Shown here piece by piece: positions 33,659 through 44,260 of a stretch of 64,000 nt of DNA. Source of the stretch: Sphingomonas sp. PP-CE-1A-559 (GTDB lineage: Bacteria > Pseudomonadota > Alphaproteobacteria > Sphingomonadales > Sphingomonadaceae). The notes below the pieces were generated by a model, which was not told where the DNA came from, searched no databases, and worked only from the letters and a program-made list of their open reading frames with translations. The stretch lies in NCBI RefSeq assembly GCF_004340965.1, contig NZ_SLYA01000003.1:186001-250000 (forward strand). The letters are read 5' to 3'. Every line of letters starts with the position of its first letter. Position 1 is the first letter of the stretch. Made by a program: the position numbers and the translations under genes.

Positions 33659-34936
33659 GTGAAGACGATTTTCGCGGTATCGAGCGGACGGCCGCCAGCG
33701 GCGATCGCTGTCGTTCGCGTAAGCGGCCCCGAGGCGTTTGCTGCGGCTGAGATGCTGGCAGGACCATTGCCGGCGCCGCGTCATGCCAGCCTCCGGGGAC
33801 TGCGGGACAGCGATGGGGCGTTGCTCGATCGCGCGCTGGTCATCGTGTTTCCGGGACCCGCGACGGCGACCGGCGAAGATCTGGTCGAGTTTCATTGCCA
33901 CGGTGGTCGCGCGGTGATCGCCGCGGTCGAGCGTGCGTTATCGGGAATGCCAGGGTTGCGGCACGCCGAGCCGGGGGAGTTCACGCGCCGTGCTTTGACC
34001 AACGGGCGGATCGACCTGACCGAGGCGGAGGGGCTCGCCGATCTTCTCGAAGCGGAGACGGAGAGCCAGCGTGTCGCGGCGATGACGGCGGCGGAGGGGC
34101 GGGTGAGTCAGGCTGTTCGCGGTTGGATGGACTCGGTCGCCATGCTGTCCGCGCGGATCGAGGCGATGCTCGACTTCGCCGACGAGGACGACGTGGCGAG
34201 CGATACTGCCGCGTTCTACGCGATCGTCTCGGAGATCGGTACGCTCGCCGCGCAGATCGAGGCGGTGGTCGACGCCCCGCCGGTCGAGCGGCTCAAGGAC
34301 GGGCTGCACGTGGTCATCGGTGGTCCTCCCAACAGCGGCAAGTCGACGCTGCTCAACCTGCTCGGCGAGCGCGATGCGGCGATCGTCTCGCCGATCTCGG
34401 GAACGACGCGCGACCGGATCGACGTGCCCGTTACGCGGAACGGTGTCGCCTATGTGCTGACCGATACCGCGGGTTTGATTGACACGCTCGACCCGATCGA
34501 GGCGATCGGCGTAACGCGTGCGGAAGGTGCGCTCGCCGCGGCGGACATCGTGATGTGGCTGGCCGATACCGCGCCGCCCCGTGCGGATGCGATCTGGATC
34601 CATGCGCGCGCCGATCTCGCTGGGCGGGGGGAGCTGCCCGCCGACCGGACATTGGCGGTCTCGCAGAACGACCGTGGATCGCTCGATGCCCTTTGGGGTG
34701 AACTGCATCGGCGAGCGATTGCGATGCTGCCCCGCCGTGATGAGATCGCATTGAAACAGCATCAGCGTCGGCAGTGCGCTGCGGCAGCCGAGGCTCTTCG
34801 GTATCGAAGCTCCGATGCGCTTATCGTCGCGGAACATCTTCGGCAGGCCCGCGCGATCCTTGCTGGCGTGCTTGGGCTCGACGCGACCGGGGAGATGCTC
34901 GACGCGCTGTTCGGACGATTCTGCATCGGGAAGTGA
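33659..34936 (+). CDS. mnmE: tRNA uridine-5-carboxymethylaminomethyl(34) synthesis GTPase MnmE
   Basis: 425 residues from GTG (MKTIFAVSSGRPPAAIAVVR). The folate-binding N-terminal domain, helical domain and inserted G domain are present: G1 GGPPNSGKST (from residue 221), G2 SGTTRDRID, G3 DTAGL. The protein ends in the invariant FCIGK with Cys422. With MnmG it modifies the wobble uridine of several tRNAs. Its stop is immediately followed by a parS site. Confidence 0.95.
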   Translation: MKTIFAVSSGRPPAAIAVVRVSGPEAFAAAEMLAGPLPAPRHASLRGLRDSDGALLDRALVIVFPGPATATGEDLVEFHCHGGRAVIAAVERALSGMPGLRHAEPGEFTRRALTNGRIDLTEAEGLADLLEAETESQRVAAMTAAEGRVSQAVRGWMDSVAMLSARIEAMLDFADEDDVASDTAAFYAIVSEIGTLAAQIEAVVDAPPVERLKDGLHVVIGGPPNSGKSTLLNLLGERDAAIVSPISGTTRDRIDVPVTRNGVAYVLTDTAGLIDTLDPIEAIGVTRAEGALAAADIVMWLADTAPPRADAIWIHARADLAGRGELPADRTLAVSQNDRGSLDALWGELHRRAIAMLPRRDEIALKQHQRRQCAAAAEALRYRSSDALIVAEHLRQARAILAGVLGLDATGEMLDALFGRFCIGK

Positions 34937-34952
34937 TGTTCCACGTGGAACA
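34937..34952. promoter_or_regulatory. parS: parS site between mnmE and mnmG
   Basis: TGTTCCACGTGGAACA, a perfect 16-base palindrome (18 with flanking A/T), starting at the base after the mnmE stop. The match to the general parS consensus is direct, and parB is 3.3 kb downstream. Confidence 0.92.
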
Positions 34953-34969
34953 TCTTTGACGCGTCGGTC

Positions 34970-36826
34970 ATGGCGTTCTACGGCCGTGACATGTTCGATG
35001 TAGTGGTGGTTGGCGGTGGCCATGCCGGAACCGAAGCCGCAGCCGCGGCGGCGCGGAGGGGCGCGCGTACTGCGCTCGTGTCGTTCGACGCTGCGCATAT
35101 TGGCGCGATGTCGTGCAACCCGGCGATCGGTGGACTCGGTAAAGGGCACATGGTTCGCGAGGTCGATGCGTTCGACGGGCTGATCGGTCGCGCGGCCGAT
35201 GCGGCTGCGATCCACTATCGGATGCTCAATCGGAGCAAGGGTTCGGCGGTGCAGGGGCCTCGGGTCCAGGCTGATCGCCGTCTCTATTCCGGTGCGATCC
35301 AGGCGATGCTTGCGGCCACGGAAGGGCTGTCGATCGTCGAGGGCGAGGCGACGGCGTTGCATTTCGAGGGCGATCGCGTGGCGGGTGTCGTGCTGGCGGA
35401 TGGCGCGATCGTGGCGGCACGCGCGGTCGTGCTGGCGACCGGCACGTTCCTCGGCGGACGTATCTTCCGGGGGGATGACCGCGAGGAGGGGGGCCGGATC
35501 GGCGAGCGTGCCGCCAAGCCACTCGCCGACCAGCTGCGTGCGCGGAACCTGCCGATGGCGCGGCTGAAGACGGGCACGCCACCGCGGCTCGACGGTCGGA
35601 CGATCGACTGGGGTGCGCTTGCCGAGCAGCCGTCCGACCTCGATCCCTGGACGATGTCGCCGATGACCGGCGCGCGTCCGCTGCCGCAGATCGCGTGTGC
35701 CATCACGCGTACGACTGATCGGACGCATGCGATCATCCGTGAGGCATTCCATAGGTCGCCGCTGTTCACCGGTGCGATCGAGGCGGCGGGGCCGCGTTAC
35801 TGTCCGTCGATCGAGGACAAGGTGCATCGGTTCGGCGACCGGGACGGGCATCAGGTTTTCCTCGAACCCGAGGGTCTCGACGATGCGACGGTCTATCCGA
35901 ACGGGCTGTCGACGTCGCTGCCGGTCGAGGTTCAGGCGGCGATGCTGGCTAGCATTCCTGGGCTCGAGCGCGTGACGATGACCTTGCCCGGCTATGCGGT
36001 CGAGTATGATTATATCGATCCGCGGGCGCTCGATACGCGGCTTGCGCTGGGAGCGATCGAGGGGGTGTTCTGCGCGGGGCAGATCAACGGCACGACCGGG
36101 TATGAGGAAGCGGCGGGGCAGGGGCTCGTCGCTGGGCTCAATGCCGCGGCGTATGCTTGCGATCTGGCGCCGGTGATCCTGGATCGCGCGTCGAGCTATC
36201 TCGGGGTGATGATCGACGACCTCACGCTACAAGGGGTGACCGAGCCGTATCGGATGCTGACCGCACGCGCTGAGTTCCGGCTGTCGTTGCGCGCGGACAA
36301 TGCCGAGACGCGTTTGGGCGATATCGCGGAGGCGGCTGGGTGTCTTGGGCCCGAGCGTCTGGCGCATCAGCATGCGCTGGCCCGGGATCGCGTCCGTTTC
36401 CGCTCGGCGCTCGACGGGGAGCGGACCGCGACCCATGTGGCCGATCAGGGTGTGGCGATTGGCCGGGATGGTGCGCGGCGGACGGCGTTCGACTGGCTCC
36501 GGTTCGAGGGGGTAACGCTCGCGCATGTCGCGCCGGACGCTGCTGAAGGCATCCCGGTGGCAGTCGTTGACGAAGTGTTAGAGGACGCGCGCTACGCTCC
36601 GTATATCGAGCGGCAGGCGCAGGAGGTCGCGCGGTTGCGGGCTGACGAGGCGATCCGTTTGCCGGAGGACCTTGCCTATGACCGCGTCCCTGGGCTGTCG
36701 AACGAGATGATTGATCGCTTGAGCGCCGCTCGCCCGACGTCGCTGGCGGCCGCGGCGCGGGTGCGGGGGATCACCCCGGCGGCTTTGTCGGCGGTATTAT
36801 TGCATACGAAACGAGTGCCAGCATGA
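34970..36826 (+). CDS. mnmG: tRNA uridine-5-carboxymethylaminomethyl(34) synthesis enzyme MnmG
   Basis: 618 residues; a start at Met8 (34991, [17 protein letters not shown]) is equally plausible and closer to homologues. FAD motif GGGHAG at residues 15-20, then [25 protein letters not shown] and [16 protein letters not shown], all hallmarks. It works with MnmE on U34 of tRNA. It overlaps rsmG by four bases, as in other bacteria (gidA-gidB). Confidence 0.95.
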   Translation: MAFYGRDMFDVVVVGGGHAGTEAAAAAARRGARTALVSFDAAHIGAMSCNPAIGGLGKGHMVREVDAFDGLIGRAADAAAIHYRMLNRSKGSAVQGPRVQADRRLYSGAIQAMLAATEGLSIVEGEATALHFEGDRVAGVVLADGAIVAARAVVLATGTFLGGRIFRGDDREEGGRIGERAAKPLADQLRARNLPMARLKTGTPPRLDGRTIDWGALAEQPSDLDPWTMSPMTGARPLPQIACAITRTTDRTHAIIREAFHRSPLFTGAIEAAGPRYCPSIEDKVHRFGDRDGHQVFLEPEGLDDATVYPNGLSTSLPVEVQAAMLASIPGLERVTMTLPGYAVEYDYIDPRALDTRLALGAIEGVFCAGQINGTTGYEEAAGQGLVAGLNAAAYACDLAPVILDRASSYLGVMIDDLTLQGVTEPYRMLTARAEFRLSLRADNAETRLGDIAEAAGCLGPERLAHQHALARDRVRFRSALDGERTATHVADQGVAIGRDGARRTAFDWLRFEGVTLAHVAPDAAEGIPVAVVDEVLEDARYAPYIERQAQEVARLRADEAIRLPEDLAYDRVPGLSNEMIDRLSAARPTSLAAAARVRGITPAALSAVLLHTKRVPA

Positions 36827-37443
36827 CCGAAGACGAAGCGCAGAGCTGGACGACCGAGCGGTTAGGGGCGGAGGCGACCGAGCGCTTGAACGCGTTCGTA
36901 TCGATGGTCGTCGCGGAAGCGCCGCATCAGAATCTGATCGCACCGTCGACGATCCCGACGATCTGGGACCGGCACGTGGTGGATTCGCTTCAGTTGGTTG
37001 CGCTTGCAGGGGCGGATACGTCGGCCAAGCGGTGGCTCGATATCGGCACTGGCGGGGGGTTTCCCGGTATGGTCGTCGCGCTGGTTCGCGAGGGGCCGGT
37101 CGATCTGGTCGAGCCTCGGCGTCGTCGTGCCGACTTCCTCCAGTTGTGTGTCGCTCGGCTTGGGCTTGGCGAACAGGTCCGCGTTCATGTCTCGAAGGTG
37201 GAGAATGCCACGGCCGACGCGTCGATCATTTCCGCCCGCGCAGTCGCGTCGTTGCAAAACCTTTTGCGTGGCGCGGCGCACTGCGCCACAACGGAGACGC
37301 GGTGGTTGCTTCCTCGGGGGCGTTTCGACGAGGAGGAGCTGGCCGCGCTCAAGCAGCATTGGCGGTTTATGTTCCACGTGGAACAAAGCGTCACGAACCC
37401 GGAGTCGTCGATCGTGGTTCTGGATCGGGTAAGCGCGCGATGA
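36823..37443 (+). CDS. rsmG: 16S rRNA (guanine527-N7)-methyltransferase
   Basis: 206 residues. SAM-binding motif [17 protein letters not shown], preceded by the family motif [22 protein letters not shown] is the late conserved region. It methylates G527 of 16S rRNA. A perfect parS palindrome lies inside the gene and encodes MFHVEQ near residue 183. Confidence 0.93.
   Translation: MTEDEAQSWTTERLGAEATERLNAFVSMVVAEAPHQNLIAPSTIPTIWDRHVVDSLQLVALAGADTSAKRWLDIGTGGGFPGMVVALVREGPVDLVEPRRRRADFLQLCVARLGLGEQVRVHVSKVENATADASIISARAVASLQNLLRGAAHCATTETRWLLPRGRFDEEELAALKQHWRFMFHVEQSVTNPESSIVVLDRVSAR
37370..37385. promoter_or_regulatory. parS: parS site inside rsmG
   Basis: TGTTCCACGTGGAACA, identical to the site at 34937, 55 bases before the parA start. 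Conserved within the reading frame as Met-Phe-His-Val-Glu-Gln. Confidence 0.92.
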
Positions 37444-38222
37444 TCACCATCGCGGTCGCCAATCAAAAGGGTGGGGTGGGCAAGACCACCAGCGCCATCA
37501 ACCTCGCGACCGCGCTCGCGGCGACGGGGATGCGCGTGCTGCTGGTCGATCTCGACCCGCAGGGCAACGCGTCGACCGGGCTGGGCATCGGCCATTCGCA
37601 GCGCGAACGGTCGAGCTACGACGTGCTAGTCGGTGAGACGTCGATCGAGGACGCGGTGGTGCATACGCGTGTGCCGCGGCTCGATATCGTGCCGGCGACG
37701 GTCGACCTGTCGGGCGCGGAGATCGAACTGGTCGATTTCGATGCGCGTACGCACCGGCTCGATCGCGCGGTGAAGGCGGCGCAGGGGCCATGGGACATCG
37801 CGCTGATCGATTGTCCGCCGTCGCTCGGGCTGCTGACGATCAACGCGATGGTCGCGGCGGACTCGCTGCTCGTGCCGCTGCAATGCGAGTTTTTCGCGCT
37901 TGAGGGGTTGTCGCAGTTGTTGAGTACGGTCGAGCGGATTCGCCAGCGGTTCAATCCGGGTCTGTCGATCCTGGGGGTGGCGCTGACGATGTTCGATCGG
38001 CGTAACCGGCTGACCGACCAGGTTTCGGCGGACGTTCGCGCGGTTCTCGGCAAAGTGGTGTTCGAGACGGTGATCCCGCGCAACGTGCGACTGTCGGAGG
38101 CGCCGAGCCACGGGTTGCCCGCGTTGATCTACGATCATCGCTGTTCAGGGTCGCAGGCGTATATTGCGCTAGCCCGAGAGCTTATCGGGCGGCTTCCGGC
38201 AACTGCGCAGGTTGCGGCATGA
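37440..38222 (+). CDS. parA: Chromosome partitioning ATPase ParA
   Basis: 260 residues starting at [20 protein letters not shown] with the deviant Walker A KGGVGKTT (residues 10-17), VDLDPQGNASTGLG, and Walker B ALIDCPPSLGLLTINA. The ParA/Soj ATPase forms nucleoid-bound gradients that pull ParB-parS complexes apart. The start lies within the rsmG stop, and the stop within the parB start. Confidence 0.96.
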   Translation: MITIAVANQKGGVGKTTSAINLATALAATGMRVLLVDLDPQGNASTGLGIGHSQRERSSYDVLVGETSIEDAVVHTRVPRLDIVPATVDLSGAEIELVDFDARTHRLDRAVKAAQGPWDIALIDCPPSLGLLTINAMVAADSLLVPLQCEFFALEGLSQLLSTVERIRQRFNPGLSILGVALTMFDRRNRLTDQVSADVRAVLGKVVFETVIPRNVRLSEAPSHGLPALIYDHRCSGSQAYIALARELIGRLPATAQVAA

Positions 38223-39118
38223 GCGACGGTAACAAACGCGGCCGGCCGGGGCTGGGCAGGGGCCTCAACGCGCTGCTCGGCGAGATGGCGCGCGAGACGC
38301 CGGTGTCGGCCGATGGTGCGGCGCAGCAATCTTCGGGTGTGCGAATGTTGCCGGTCAGTTCGCTGTCGCCGCATCCCGATCAGCCGCGGCGGCATTTCGA
38401 CGAGGCGATGCTCGACGAGCTGGCTGCGTCGATCGCGTCGCGCGGGCTGATCCAGCCGATCGTGGTTCGTCCGCATGGGCATGATTTCCAGATCGTCGCG
38501 GGTGAGCGGCGCTGGCGGGCGGCGCAGCGTGCGCGGCTGCACGAGGTGCCGGTCGTCGTCCGCGACTTCGACGATGCCGAGACGCTCGAGATCGCGCTGA
38601 TCGAGAACATCCAGCGCGAGGATCTCAACGCGATCGAAGAGGCTCAGGCGTATCAGCGGTTGGCGGGCGAATACGGGCATACGCAGGAGGTGCTCGCCAA
38701 GATCGTCCACAAGTCGCGCAGCCATGTCGCGAACCTGCTGCGGCTGCTGGAGCTGCCGGCTCAGGTCCAGTCGCAGGTGGTCGATGGATCGCTGTCGATG
38801 GGGCATGCTCGGGCGTTGCTGGGGTCGCCGGATGTGGAATCGCTGGCGGACCAGGTGGTGTCGCGGGGGCTGTCGGTGCGCGAGACCGAGAAGCTGGCGC
38901 GTGATGCGAAGCCTGGGCGGAGTCGTGGGGGCGGTGGGTCGTCCGAGCCTCGGGTGCCGGATGCGGATATTGCGGCGTTGGAGCGGCAGTTGGCGGACTT
39001 GTTGGGGTTGCAGGTGAAGGTGGCGCATACCGAGACTGGGGGGACGTTGACGTTGAGTTACTCGACGTTGGACCAGCTGGATATGGTTTGTCAGCGGCTT
39101 ACGGGTGGGGCGATCTGA
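38219..39118 (+). CDS. parB: Chromosome partitioning protein ParB
   Basis: 299 residues. N-terminal motif GRGLNALLGEM (ParA contact), ParB/Sulfiredoxin CTPase box (ERRWRAAQ, LIENIQREDLNAIEEA), helix-turn-helix TQEVLAKIVHKSRSHVANLL and a C-terminal dimerisation domain (ALERQLADLLGLQVKV). ParB loads at the three parS sites in this window and spreads as a CTP-dependent clamp. Confidence 0.96.
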   Translation: MSDGNKRGRPGLGRGLNALLGEMARETPVSADGAAQQSSGVRMLPVSSLSPHPDQPRRHFDEAMLDELAASIASRGLIQPIVVRPHGHDFQIVAGERRWRAAQRARLHEVPVVVRDFDDAETLEIALIENIQREDLNAIEEAQAYQRLAGEYGHTQEVLAKIVHKSRSHVANLLRLLELPAQVQSQVVDGSLSMGHARALLGSPDVESLADQVVSRGLSVRETEKLARDAKPGRSRGGGGSSEPRVPDADIAALERQLADLLGLQVKVAHTETGGTLTLSYSTLDQLDMVCQRLTGGAI

Positions 39119-39135
39119 GTGGCGACGGATCTCAA

Positions 39136-39292
39136 CCCCGTTCGTCCTGAGTAGCCATCGAGTAGCGGCATCGCCGCGTATCGAGATGGCGTATCGAAGG
39201 ACGGGTTGGCTCGCGGAACCCATGCTTCGATACGAGCCCTCGATACGCTCCTGACGGAGCTACTCGGTCTCTACTCAGCACGAACGGGGGGG
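39136..39292. repeat. Family D element, expanded form
   Basis: Outer arms (39136-39154 and 39270-39290) carry CGTTCGTCCTGAGTAG and its complement as in the other family D copies, but the centre is about 115 bases and contains further inverted segments (CTTCGATACG and CGTATCGAAG; GAGTAGC and GCTACTC). It separates convergent parB and holA. Confidence 0.8.
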
Positions 39293-39301
39293 GCGTATGC
39301 G

Positions 39302-40321
39302 TTAGTTTCGCCGGGCGATCGCTTGGGATAGCGCCACCACCGCTGCCTCCGCCACCACACCGCCAGCATTCCCCGACGCCATGATTGCCCGCTCGGCGGT
39401 TCGGACGCGCTGGATCGCGGTGGCGAGCATTACTGGTGACCAGCGCCGCAAGGACCGCGCGGTGCTGGCCTCTTCCTTGAAGAACACGCGGTGGCGTTTC
39501 ATGACCGCGTCGACCGCTTCGCCGCGGTCGATTTCGCCGCGCATGTCGGCGAGCGCAATCAGGCGGCGGACGAGTTGGCGGAGCCAGGGGATCGGCGAGG
39601 TGCCGGCTTCTTCGAGCACGGCGAGTTCGGCGCCGAGATCGTCGACCCGGCCTTCGATTACGGCGTCGATCGCGCGGCTCATTTCCGCATCGCCTAGGTC
39701 CGCGCCGACCGCATCGAGTGCGTGGTGGTCGAGGTCCGCAGGCCGATCGGGGGCGGCGTCGAGGTATAGCGCGAGCTTCTCGATCTCTCGCGAAATGACG
39801 GCGCGGTCGCCGCCGGTCGTATCCACGAGGCGGCGGGCGACGCCGGGTGCTGGGCGTAGGCCGTTCTCGTTGGCGATCGTCGTCGCGAGGCGTTCGGCGT
39901 CCTGCGCGGTCGGGGCGTAGCAGGCGAACGCCATCGCGCGTGGGGAGTCGATCGCGAGCTTGACGATCTTGGCGGTCGATTTGACGGTGGGGGCGATCGC
40001 GACGACCGGGTTGCCGACGCGTTCGGCCGCGAGGAGGTTGGTAAAGGCTTCGAGGCTTTCCTCGCCGGCCGACGCGACGCGGACGAACCGGGCCCCGGCG
40101 AACAACGATAGCGAGGCGGCTTCGTCGGTCAGCCGGCCGGGGTCGCTTTTCAGCGTCGAGCCGTCGAGATCGACGCGTTCGGCATCCGCGCCCATCGCCT
40201 TGGCGAGTACGCGGGCGAGGTCGCTCGCGCCGGCCTCGTCGGGGCCGTGGAGCAGGTACAGGCGTATGTCGCCGCCCGGTTTGGCCAGCGCACCGCGGAT
40301 CTGGCCGGCGCTGGCCTTCAC
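39302..40321 (-). CDS. holA: DNA polymerase III delta subunit
   Basis: 339 residues. The AAA+-like N-terminal part (DIRLYLLHGPDEAGASDLAR) and the helical DNA_pol3_delta collar (SPIPWLRQLVRRLIALADMR, RSLRRWSPVMLATAIQRV) identify HolA, the clamp-opening subunit of the clamp loader. The start overlaps the lptE stop. Confidence 0.92.
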   Translation of the reverse strand: MKASAGQIRGALAKPGGDIRLYLLHGPDEAGASDLARVLAKAMGADAERVDLDGSTLKSDPGRLTDEAASLSLFAGARFVRVASAGEESLEAFTNLLAAERVGNPVVAIAPTVKSTAKIVKLAIDSPRAMAFACYAPTAQDAERLATTIANENGLRPAPGVARRLVDTTGGDRAVISREIEKLALYLDAAPDRPADLDHHALDAVGADLGDAEMSRAIDAVIEGRVDDLGAELAVLEEAGTSPIPWLRQLVRRLIALADMRGEIDRGEAVDAVMKRHRVFFKEEASTARSLRRWSPVMLATAIQRVRTAERAIMASGNAGGVVAEAAVVALSQAIARRN

Positions 40322-40848
40322 TTGGCGGGCGAAGTGGCCTGCGCCGCGGCGACCGCAGGCGTGTTGCGTGCATACAGCGCAACGCGCGCGACGATCTGGT
40401 CGGCGACGATCTGCGACAGGCGTTCGAGTGCGGTGTTCTCGGCGGCGATCGTCGCATATTCCGAGCGGACGACGTCGATGCCGGCGTCGGAGCCGGCGGT
40501 CGCGTCGAGCAACACCGAATTGTCGCCGATCCGGACGAGCTGATAGCGTGCGCGCAACGTGCGGCGTTCGCGCGAGACACTGTCGTCGGTGCGCACGCCG
40601 AGGCCGCTGATCGAGTCGTCGAGGCGGATGTCGATCCGGTAGAGCGCGGGTGCGCCGTTCGAGGGCAGGCGATCGCGCAGCGCGGTTGCCATCAGCCAGC
40701 CGTTCTTGCCCGCGATCGGTGCGATCTCGACCTGGCCGAGCGCACCCGCGACTGGGCCGCTGCTTCCGCCTGCATAGAGCGGGTGAAGGCCGCAGCCCGA
40801 CAGCGCGGGGGCCAGCGCGAGCGCGCCGAGGATCGCTAAGCGCTTCAT
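40318..40848 (-). CDS. lptE: LPS-assembly lipoprotein LptE
   Basis: 176 residues with a lipoprotein signal ([19 protein letters not shown]; lipid on Cys19) followed by GLHPLYAGG, the common alphaproteobacterial LptE start. LptE plugs the LptD barrel in the outer membrane. Sits between leuS and holA with four-base overlaps, the conserved leuS-lptE-holA arrangement. Confidence 0.9.
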   Translation of the reverse strand: MKRLAILGALALAPALSGCGLHPLYAGGSSGPVAGALGQVEIAPIAGKNGWLMATALRDRLPSNGAPALYRIDIRLDDSISGLGVRTDDSVSRERRTLRARYQLVRIGDNSVLLDATAGSDAGIDVVRSEYATIAAENTALERLSQIVADQIVARVALYARNTPAVAAAQATSPAK

Positions 40849-43526
40849 GCGACGATGTTCACGAGACGGTCGGGCACGACGATCACTTTCCGGGGCGGCT
40901 TGCCCTCGAGCAGGCGGACGATCTTTTCGGAGGCGAGCGCGGCGGCTTCGACCTCGTCCTTCGGTGCGCCCTTGGGGAAGACGAGCGTGTCGCGCAGCTT
41001 GCCGTTGACCTGCACCGCGATGGTCACCTCGTCATCGACCAGCATCGCCGGATCGACGATCGGCCAGGCGGCGTCGGCGATCAGGCCGTCATTGCCCGCG
41101 GTCGCCCAGGCTTCTTCGGCGACGTGCGGGACCATCGGGCTGACGAGCAGCAGCAACGTGCGGATCGCCTGTTCACGGTCTGCGGAGGGCGCGGCCTTCT
41201 CGATCGCGCTGCACAAGCTGTAGAGCCGTGCGACGGACTTGTTGAACTGCAAGGCGTTGATATCGCTCTCAATACCTACCGTTGTGCGGTGGCAGAGTTT
41301 GCGCAAGGCGATGTCGTCGCCCTCGGCCTTGGCGGCGTCGTCGGACTCAATCAGGCGCCAGAGACGCTGGACGAACCGCCACGCGCCTTCGATGCCGGAT
41401 TCGCTCCACGGGAGATCGCGTTCGGGGGGCGAGTCGGAGAGCACGAACCAGCGCACCGCGTCGGCGCCATACTGGTCGACGATCGGCTCGGGATCGACCG
41501 TGTTCTTCTTCGACTTCGACATCTTCGTCACGCGACCGACCGTCACGGGGCCACCGGTCGCGATCTCGATATACCCTGCATCGGTCTTGTGGACCTCGTC
41601 GGGAGACAGCCACTTCGTCTTCACCGGCGCGTCGCTCGAATCGTCGTCGTCGGTGTCGGACTCCGGCTGCGCGTCGCCGGCGTCGCCTCGGCTATACGTC
41701 TCGTGCGTGACCATGCCTTGCGTGAACAGCCCGGCGAACGGCTCGGCGATGTCGAGCATGCCGATATGCTTCAGCGCGCGCGTCCAGAAGCGGGCGTAGA
41801 GCAGGTGCAGGATCGCGTGCTCGACGCCGCCGATATACTGGTTGACCGGCAGCCACTTCTCCGCGCCCGACCGGTCGAACGGCTTGGCGTCCGGCTGGCT
41901 GGCGAAGCGGATGAAATACCACGACGAATCGACGAACGTGTCGAGCGTATCGGTCTCGCGTCGGGCAGGGCCTGCGCAGGACGGGCAGGGGACGTGCTTC
42001 CAGGTCGGATGGCGATCGAGCGGGTTGCCGGGGATGTCGAAGCTGACGTCCTCGGGCAGGACGATCGGCAGTTGGTCCTTGGGCACGGGCACCGCGCCGC
42101 ATGCGTCGCAGTGGATGATCGGGATCGGCGTGCCCCAGTAGCGCTGGCGGCTGACGCCCCAGTCGCGCAGGCGGAACACGGTCGTGCCTTTGCCCCAGCC
42201 TTCGCTCTCGGCGCGCTCGATCACGACGCGCTTGGCGTCCTCGATGTCCATACCGTCGAGGAAATGCGAGTTCACGATCGTGCCGGCGCCGGTCCAGGCG
42301 ATGTCGCCGACGAACACGGGGGCTTCGTCATCGCCTTCGCTGACGACGCGCTTGACGGGCAGGTCGTATTTGCGCGCGAAATCGAGATCGCGCTGGTCGT
42401 GCGCTGGCACGCCGAACACCGCGCCGGTGCCGTATTCCATCAGCACGAAGTTCGCGATGTAGACGGGGAGGTGCCACGTCTTGTCGAGCGGATGCACCGC
42501 GCGGATGCCGGTGTCGAAGCCGAGCTTTTCCTGCGTATCGAGTTCCGCCGCGGTGGTGCCGCCGCGCTTGCAGAGCTCGATGAAGGCCGCGGCGTCGGGG
42601 TTCGTCTCGGCGATGGCGCGCGCGATCGGGTGATCCGCGGCGACCGCGACGAAGCTGGAGCCGAACATCGTGTCGGGGCGCGTGGTGAAGACCTCGACGC
42701 TGTCTATTCCCCTTCCGCTTGCGGGAGGGGTCAGGGGAGGGGAGGCATCCTCGGACGCTGCCGTAGTGTTCGTGTCAGGCCCTCCCCCGACCCCTCCCGC
42801 GAGCGGGAAGGGAGCAGTGAGGTCGAACTTGAACTGCAGGCCCTGGCTGCGGCCGATCCAGTTTTCCTGCATCAACTTGACCTTGTCGGGCCAATGCTCG
42901 AGCGCGCCGAGGCCGTCGACCAGCTCGTCGGCGAAGTCGGTGATCTTCAGGAACCACTGCGACAGCTTCCGCCGCTCGACCAGCGCGCCCGAACGCCAGC
43001 CACGACCGTCGATCACCTGCTCGTTGGCGAGCACGGTCATGTCGACCGGGTCCCAGTTGACCGCCGATTCCTTGCGGTACACGAGGCCGGCCGCGAAGAG
43101 GTCGAGGAACAGCGCCTGCTCGTGGCCGTAATATTCAGGCTCGCAGGTCGCAAGCTCGCGCGTCCAGTCGAGCGCGAAGCCCAGCCGCTTCAACTGCGCC
43201 TTCATCGTCGCGATGTTGGCGCGCGTCCAGGTACCCGGGTGCACGCCCTTTTCCATCGCCGCGTTTTCGGCGGGCATGCCGAACGCGTCCCAGCCCATCG
43301 GATGGAGCACTTCCATGCCTTTCATCCGACGGAACCGCGCGAGCACGTCGCCCATCGTGTAGTTCCGGACATGCCCCATGTGGATGCGCCCCGACGGATA
43401 GGGGAACATCTCGAGCACGTACGAACGCGGCTTGGTCGACAGGTCGTCCGCGGCGAACGTCTTGCGCTCGTCCCAGATTTTCTGCCACGCCGCGTCCGCC
43501 TTCAACGCATTGAAACGCGACGCCAT
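40845..43526 (-). CDS. leuS: Leucyl-tRNA synthetase with an in-frame palindromic insertion
   Basis: 893 residues from [24 protein letters not shown]-type motif HMGH (49-52) in [24 protein letters not shown] at 668-672; editing-domain TTRPDTMFG and [20 protein letters not shown] are present. It charges tRNA-Leu. Between [12 protein letters not shown] and [12 protein letters not shown], at the entry of the editing (CP1) domain, residues of about 239-273 are encoded by a paired-arm palindrome rich in Gly, Pro and Ala that has no counterpart in E. coli LeuRS. The reading frame is intact, so the insertion is probably tolerated as a loop. Confidence 0.95.
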   Translation of the reverse strand: MASRFNALKADAAWQKIWDERKTFAADDLSTKPRSYVLEMFPYPSGRIHMGHVRNYTMGDVLARFRRMKGMEVLHPMGWDAFGMPAENAAMEKGVHPGTWTRANIATMKAQLKRLGFALDWTRELATCEPEYYGHEQALFLDLFAAGLVYRKESAVNWDPVDMTVLANEQVIDGRGWRSGALVERRKLSQWFLKITDFADELVDGLGALEHWPDKVKLMQENWIGRSQGLQFKFDLTAPFPLAGGVGGGPDTNTTAASEDASPPLTPPASGRGIDSVEVFTTRPDTMFGSSFVAVAADHPIARAIAETNPDAAAFIELCKRGGTTAAELDTQEKLGFDTGIRAVHPLDKTWHLPVYIANFVLMEYGTGAVFGVPAHDQRDLDFARKYDLPVKRVVSEGDDEAPVFVGDIAWTGAGTIVNSHFLDGMDIEDAKRVVIERAESEGWGKGTTVFRLRDWGVSRQRYWGTPIPIIHCDACGAVPVPKDQLPIVLPEDVSFDIPGNPLDRHPTWKHVPCPSCAGPARRETDTLDTFVDSSWYFIRFASQPDAKPFDRSGAEKWLPVNQYIGGVEHAILHLLYARFWTRALKHIGMLDIAEPFAGLFTQGMVTHETYSRGDAGDAQPESDTDDDDSSDAPVKTKWLSPDEVHKTDAGYIEIATGGPVTVGRVTKMSKSKKNTVDPEPIVDQYGADAVRWFVLSDSPPERDLPWSESGIEGAWRFVQRLWRLIESDDAAKAEGDDIALRKLCHRTTVGIESDINALQFNKSVARLYSLCSAIEKAAPSADREQAIRTLLLLVSPMVPHVAEEAWATAGNDGLIADAAWPIVDPAMLVDDEVTIAVQVNGKLRDTLVFPKGAPKDEVEAAALASEKIVRLLEGKPPRKVIVVPDRLVNIVA
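42709..42812. repeat. Family H paired-arm palindrome inside leuS
   Basis: Arms 42709-42741 and 42780-42812, about 30 of 33 bases complementary, each with a local hairpin (CCGCTTGCGG; CCCGCGAGCGGG), around a 38-base centre. Organisation is the same as the intergenic families A to C. It reads through in frame as part of LeuRS. Confidence 0.85.
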
Positions 43527-43537
43527 TATATCAGTCC

Positions 43538-43969
43538 TCAGCCCGCGATCGAGGCGCGGCGCAGGTCGCGGGCCTTGGTCAGGATAATGTCCTCGAGCTT
43601 CTGCGTGGTCGCGGCCTGGACCGGCGACGAGACCCACTGGCCATTGCGGTTGACTTCGCGGAGGGCGGCGACGCGCAGCGCATCGGCGCGCAGATCCTGG
43701 TCGAGGATCGAGACGGTGACCTTCATGCGCTCGGTCGGGGTCTGCGGATTGATGTACCAGTCGGTGACGATCACGCCGCCGTTGGAGTCGGTCTGCAGCA
43801 GCGGCATGAAGCCCAGCGTGTCGAGGCTCGCGCGCCACAGGTAGCTGTTGACGCCGATCGTGGTGATCTTCGACGCGGCGAGATCCGCCTTGGGACGCGC
43901 CGATCCGCCGCCGCAAGCGACGAGAGGCAGGGCAAACAGCACGACTGCGATACGCGAGCGGCGGAACAT
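43538..43969 (-). CDS. DUF3576 lipoprotein
   Basis: 143 residues from [20 protein letters not shown] (ATGs 6 and 9 bases upstream are alternatives; the chosen one has the best spacing to AGGA). Signal peptide with lipobox LVAC, then a DUF3576 domain ([32 protein letters not shown]). Function unknown; often next to leuS in alphaproteobacteria, as here, 11 bases upstream of it. Confidence 0.82.
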   Translation of the reverse strand: MFRRSRIAVVLFALPLVACGGGSARPKADLAASKITTIGVNSYLWRASLDTLGFMPLLQTDSNGGVIVTDWYINPQTPTERMKVTVSILDQDLRADALRVAALREVNRNGQWVSSPVQAATTQKLEDIILTKARDLRRASIAG

Positions 43970-44260
43970 GGGCATCATCCTGGCAAGAAAATCAGCCCTT
44001 GCTCTACAGGCGAGCCCGCGCGCCCGCAAGCAGACGCCGGCGTGCGCGACGAGCGTATGCGCGGGGGGCTGCCCCGACTGGGAGAGCAACCGATTCGGTA
44101 GCGCTATCGCAGCGATCTGTGTGCTGATTGCAACACTGTCCGACAATTCGGCGACAAAGGGTGGGAATGGGCGGTTCTGCGGCCTTTGCTGTGGATCAAT
44201 TCATGTTAGATGCGGTTGAACAGGATCCGATTACGGGATTCGAAGGACAGATTCGTTGTG

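Noticed and set aside
40650-43844. A 1064-codon open frame on the plus strand opposite leuS and lptE
   Set aside because: It is the antisense of well-conserved leuS and lptE; long antisense frames are expected at this GC content. No domain is visible in its translation.
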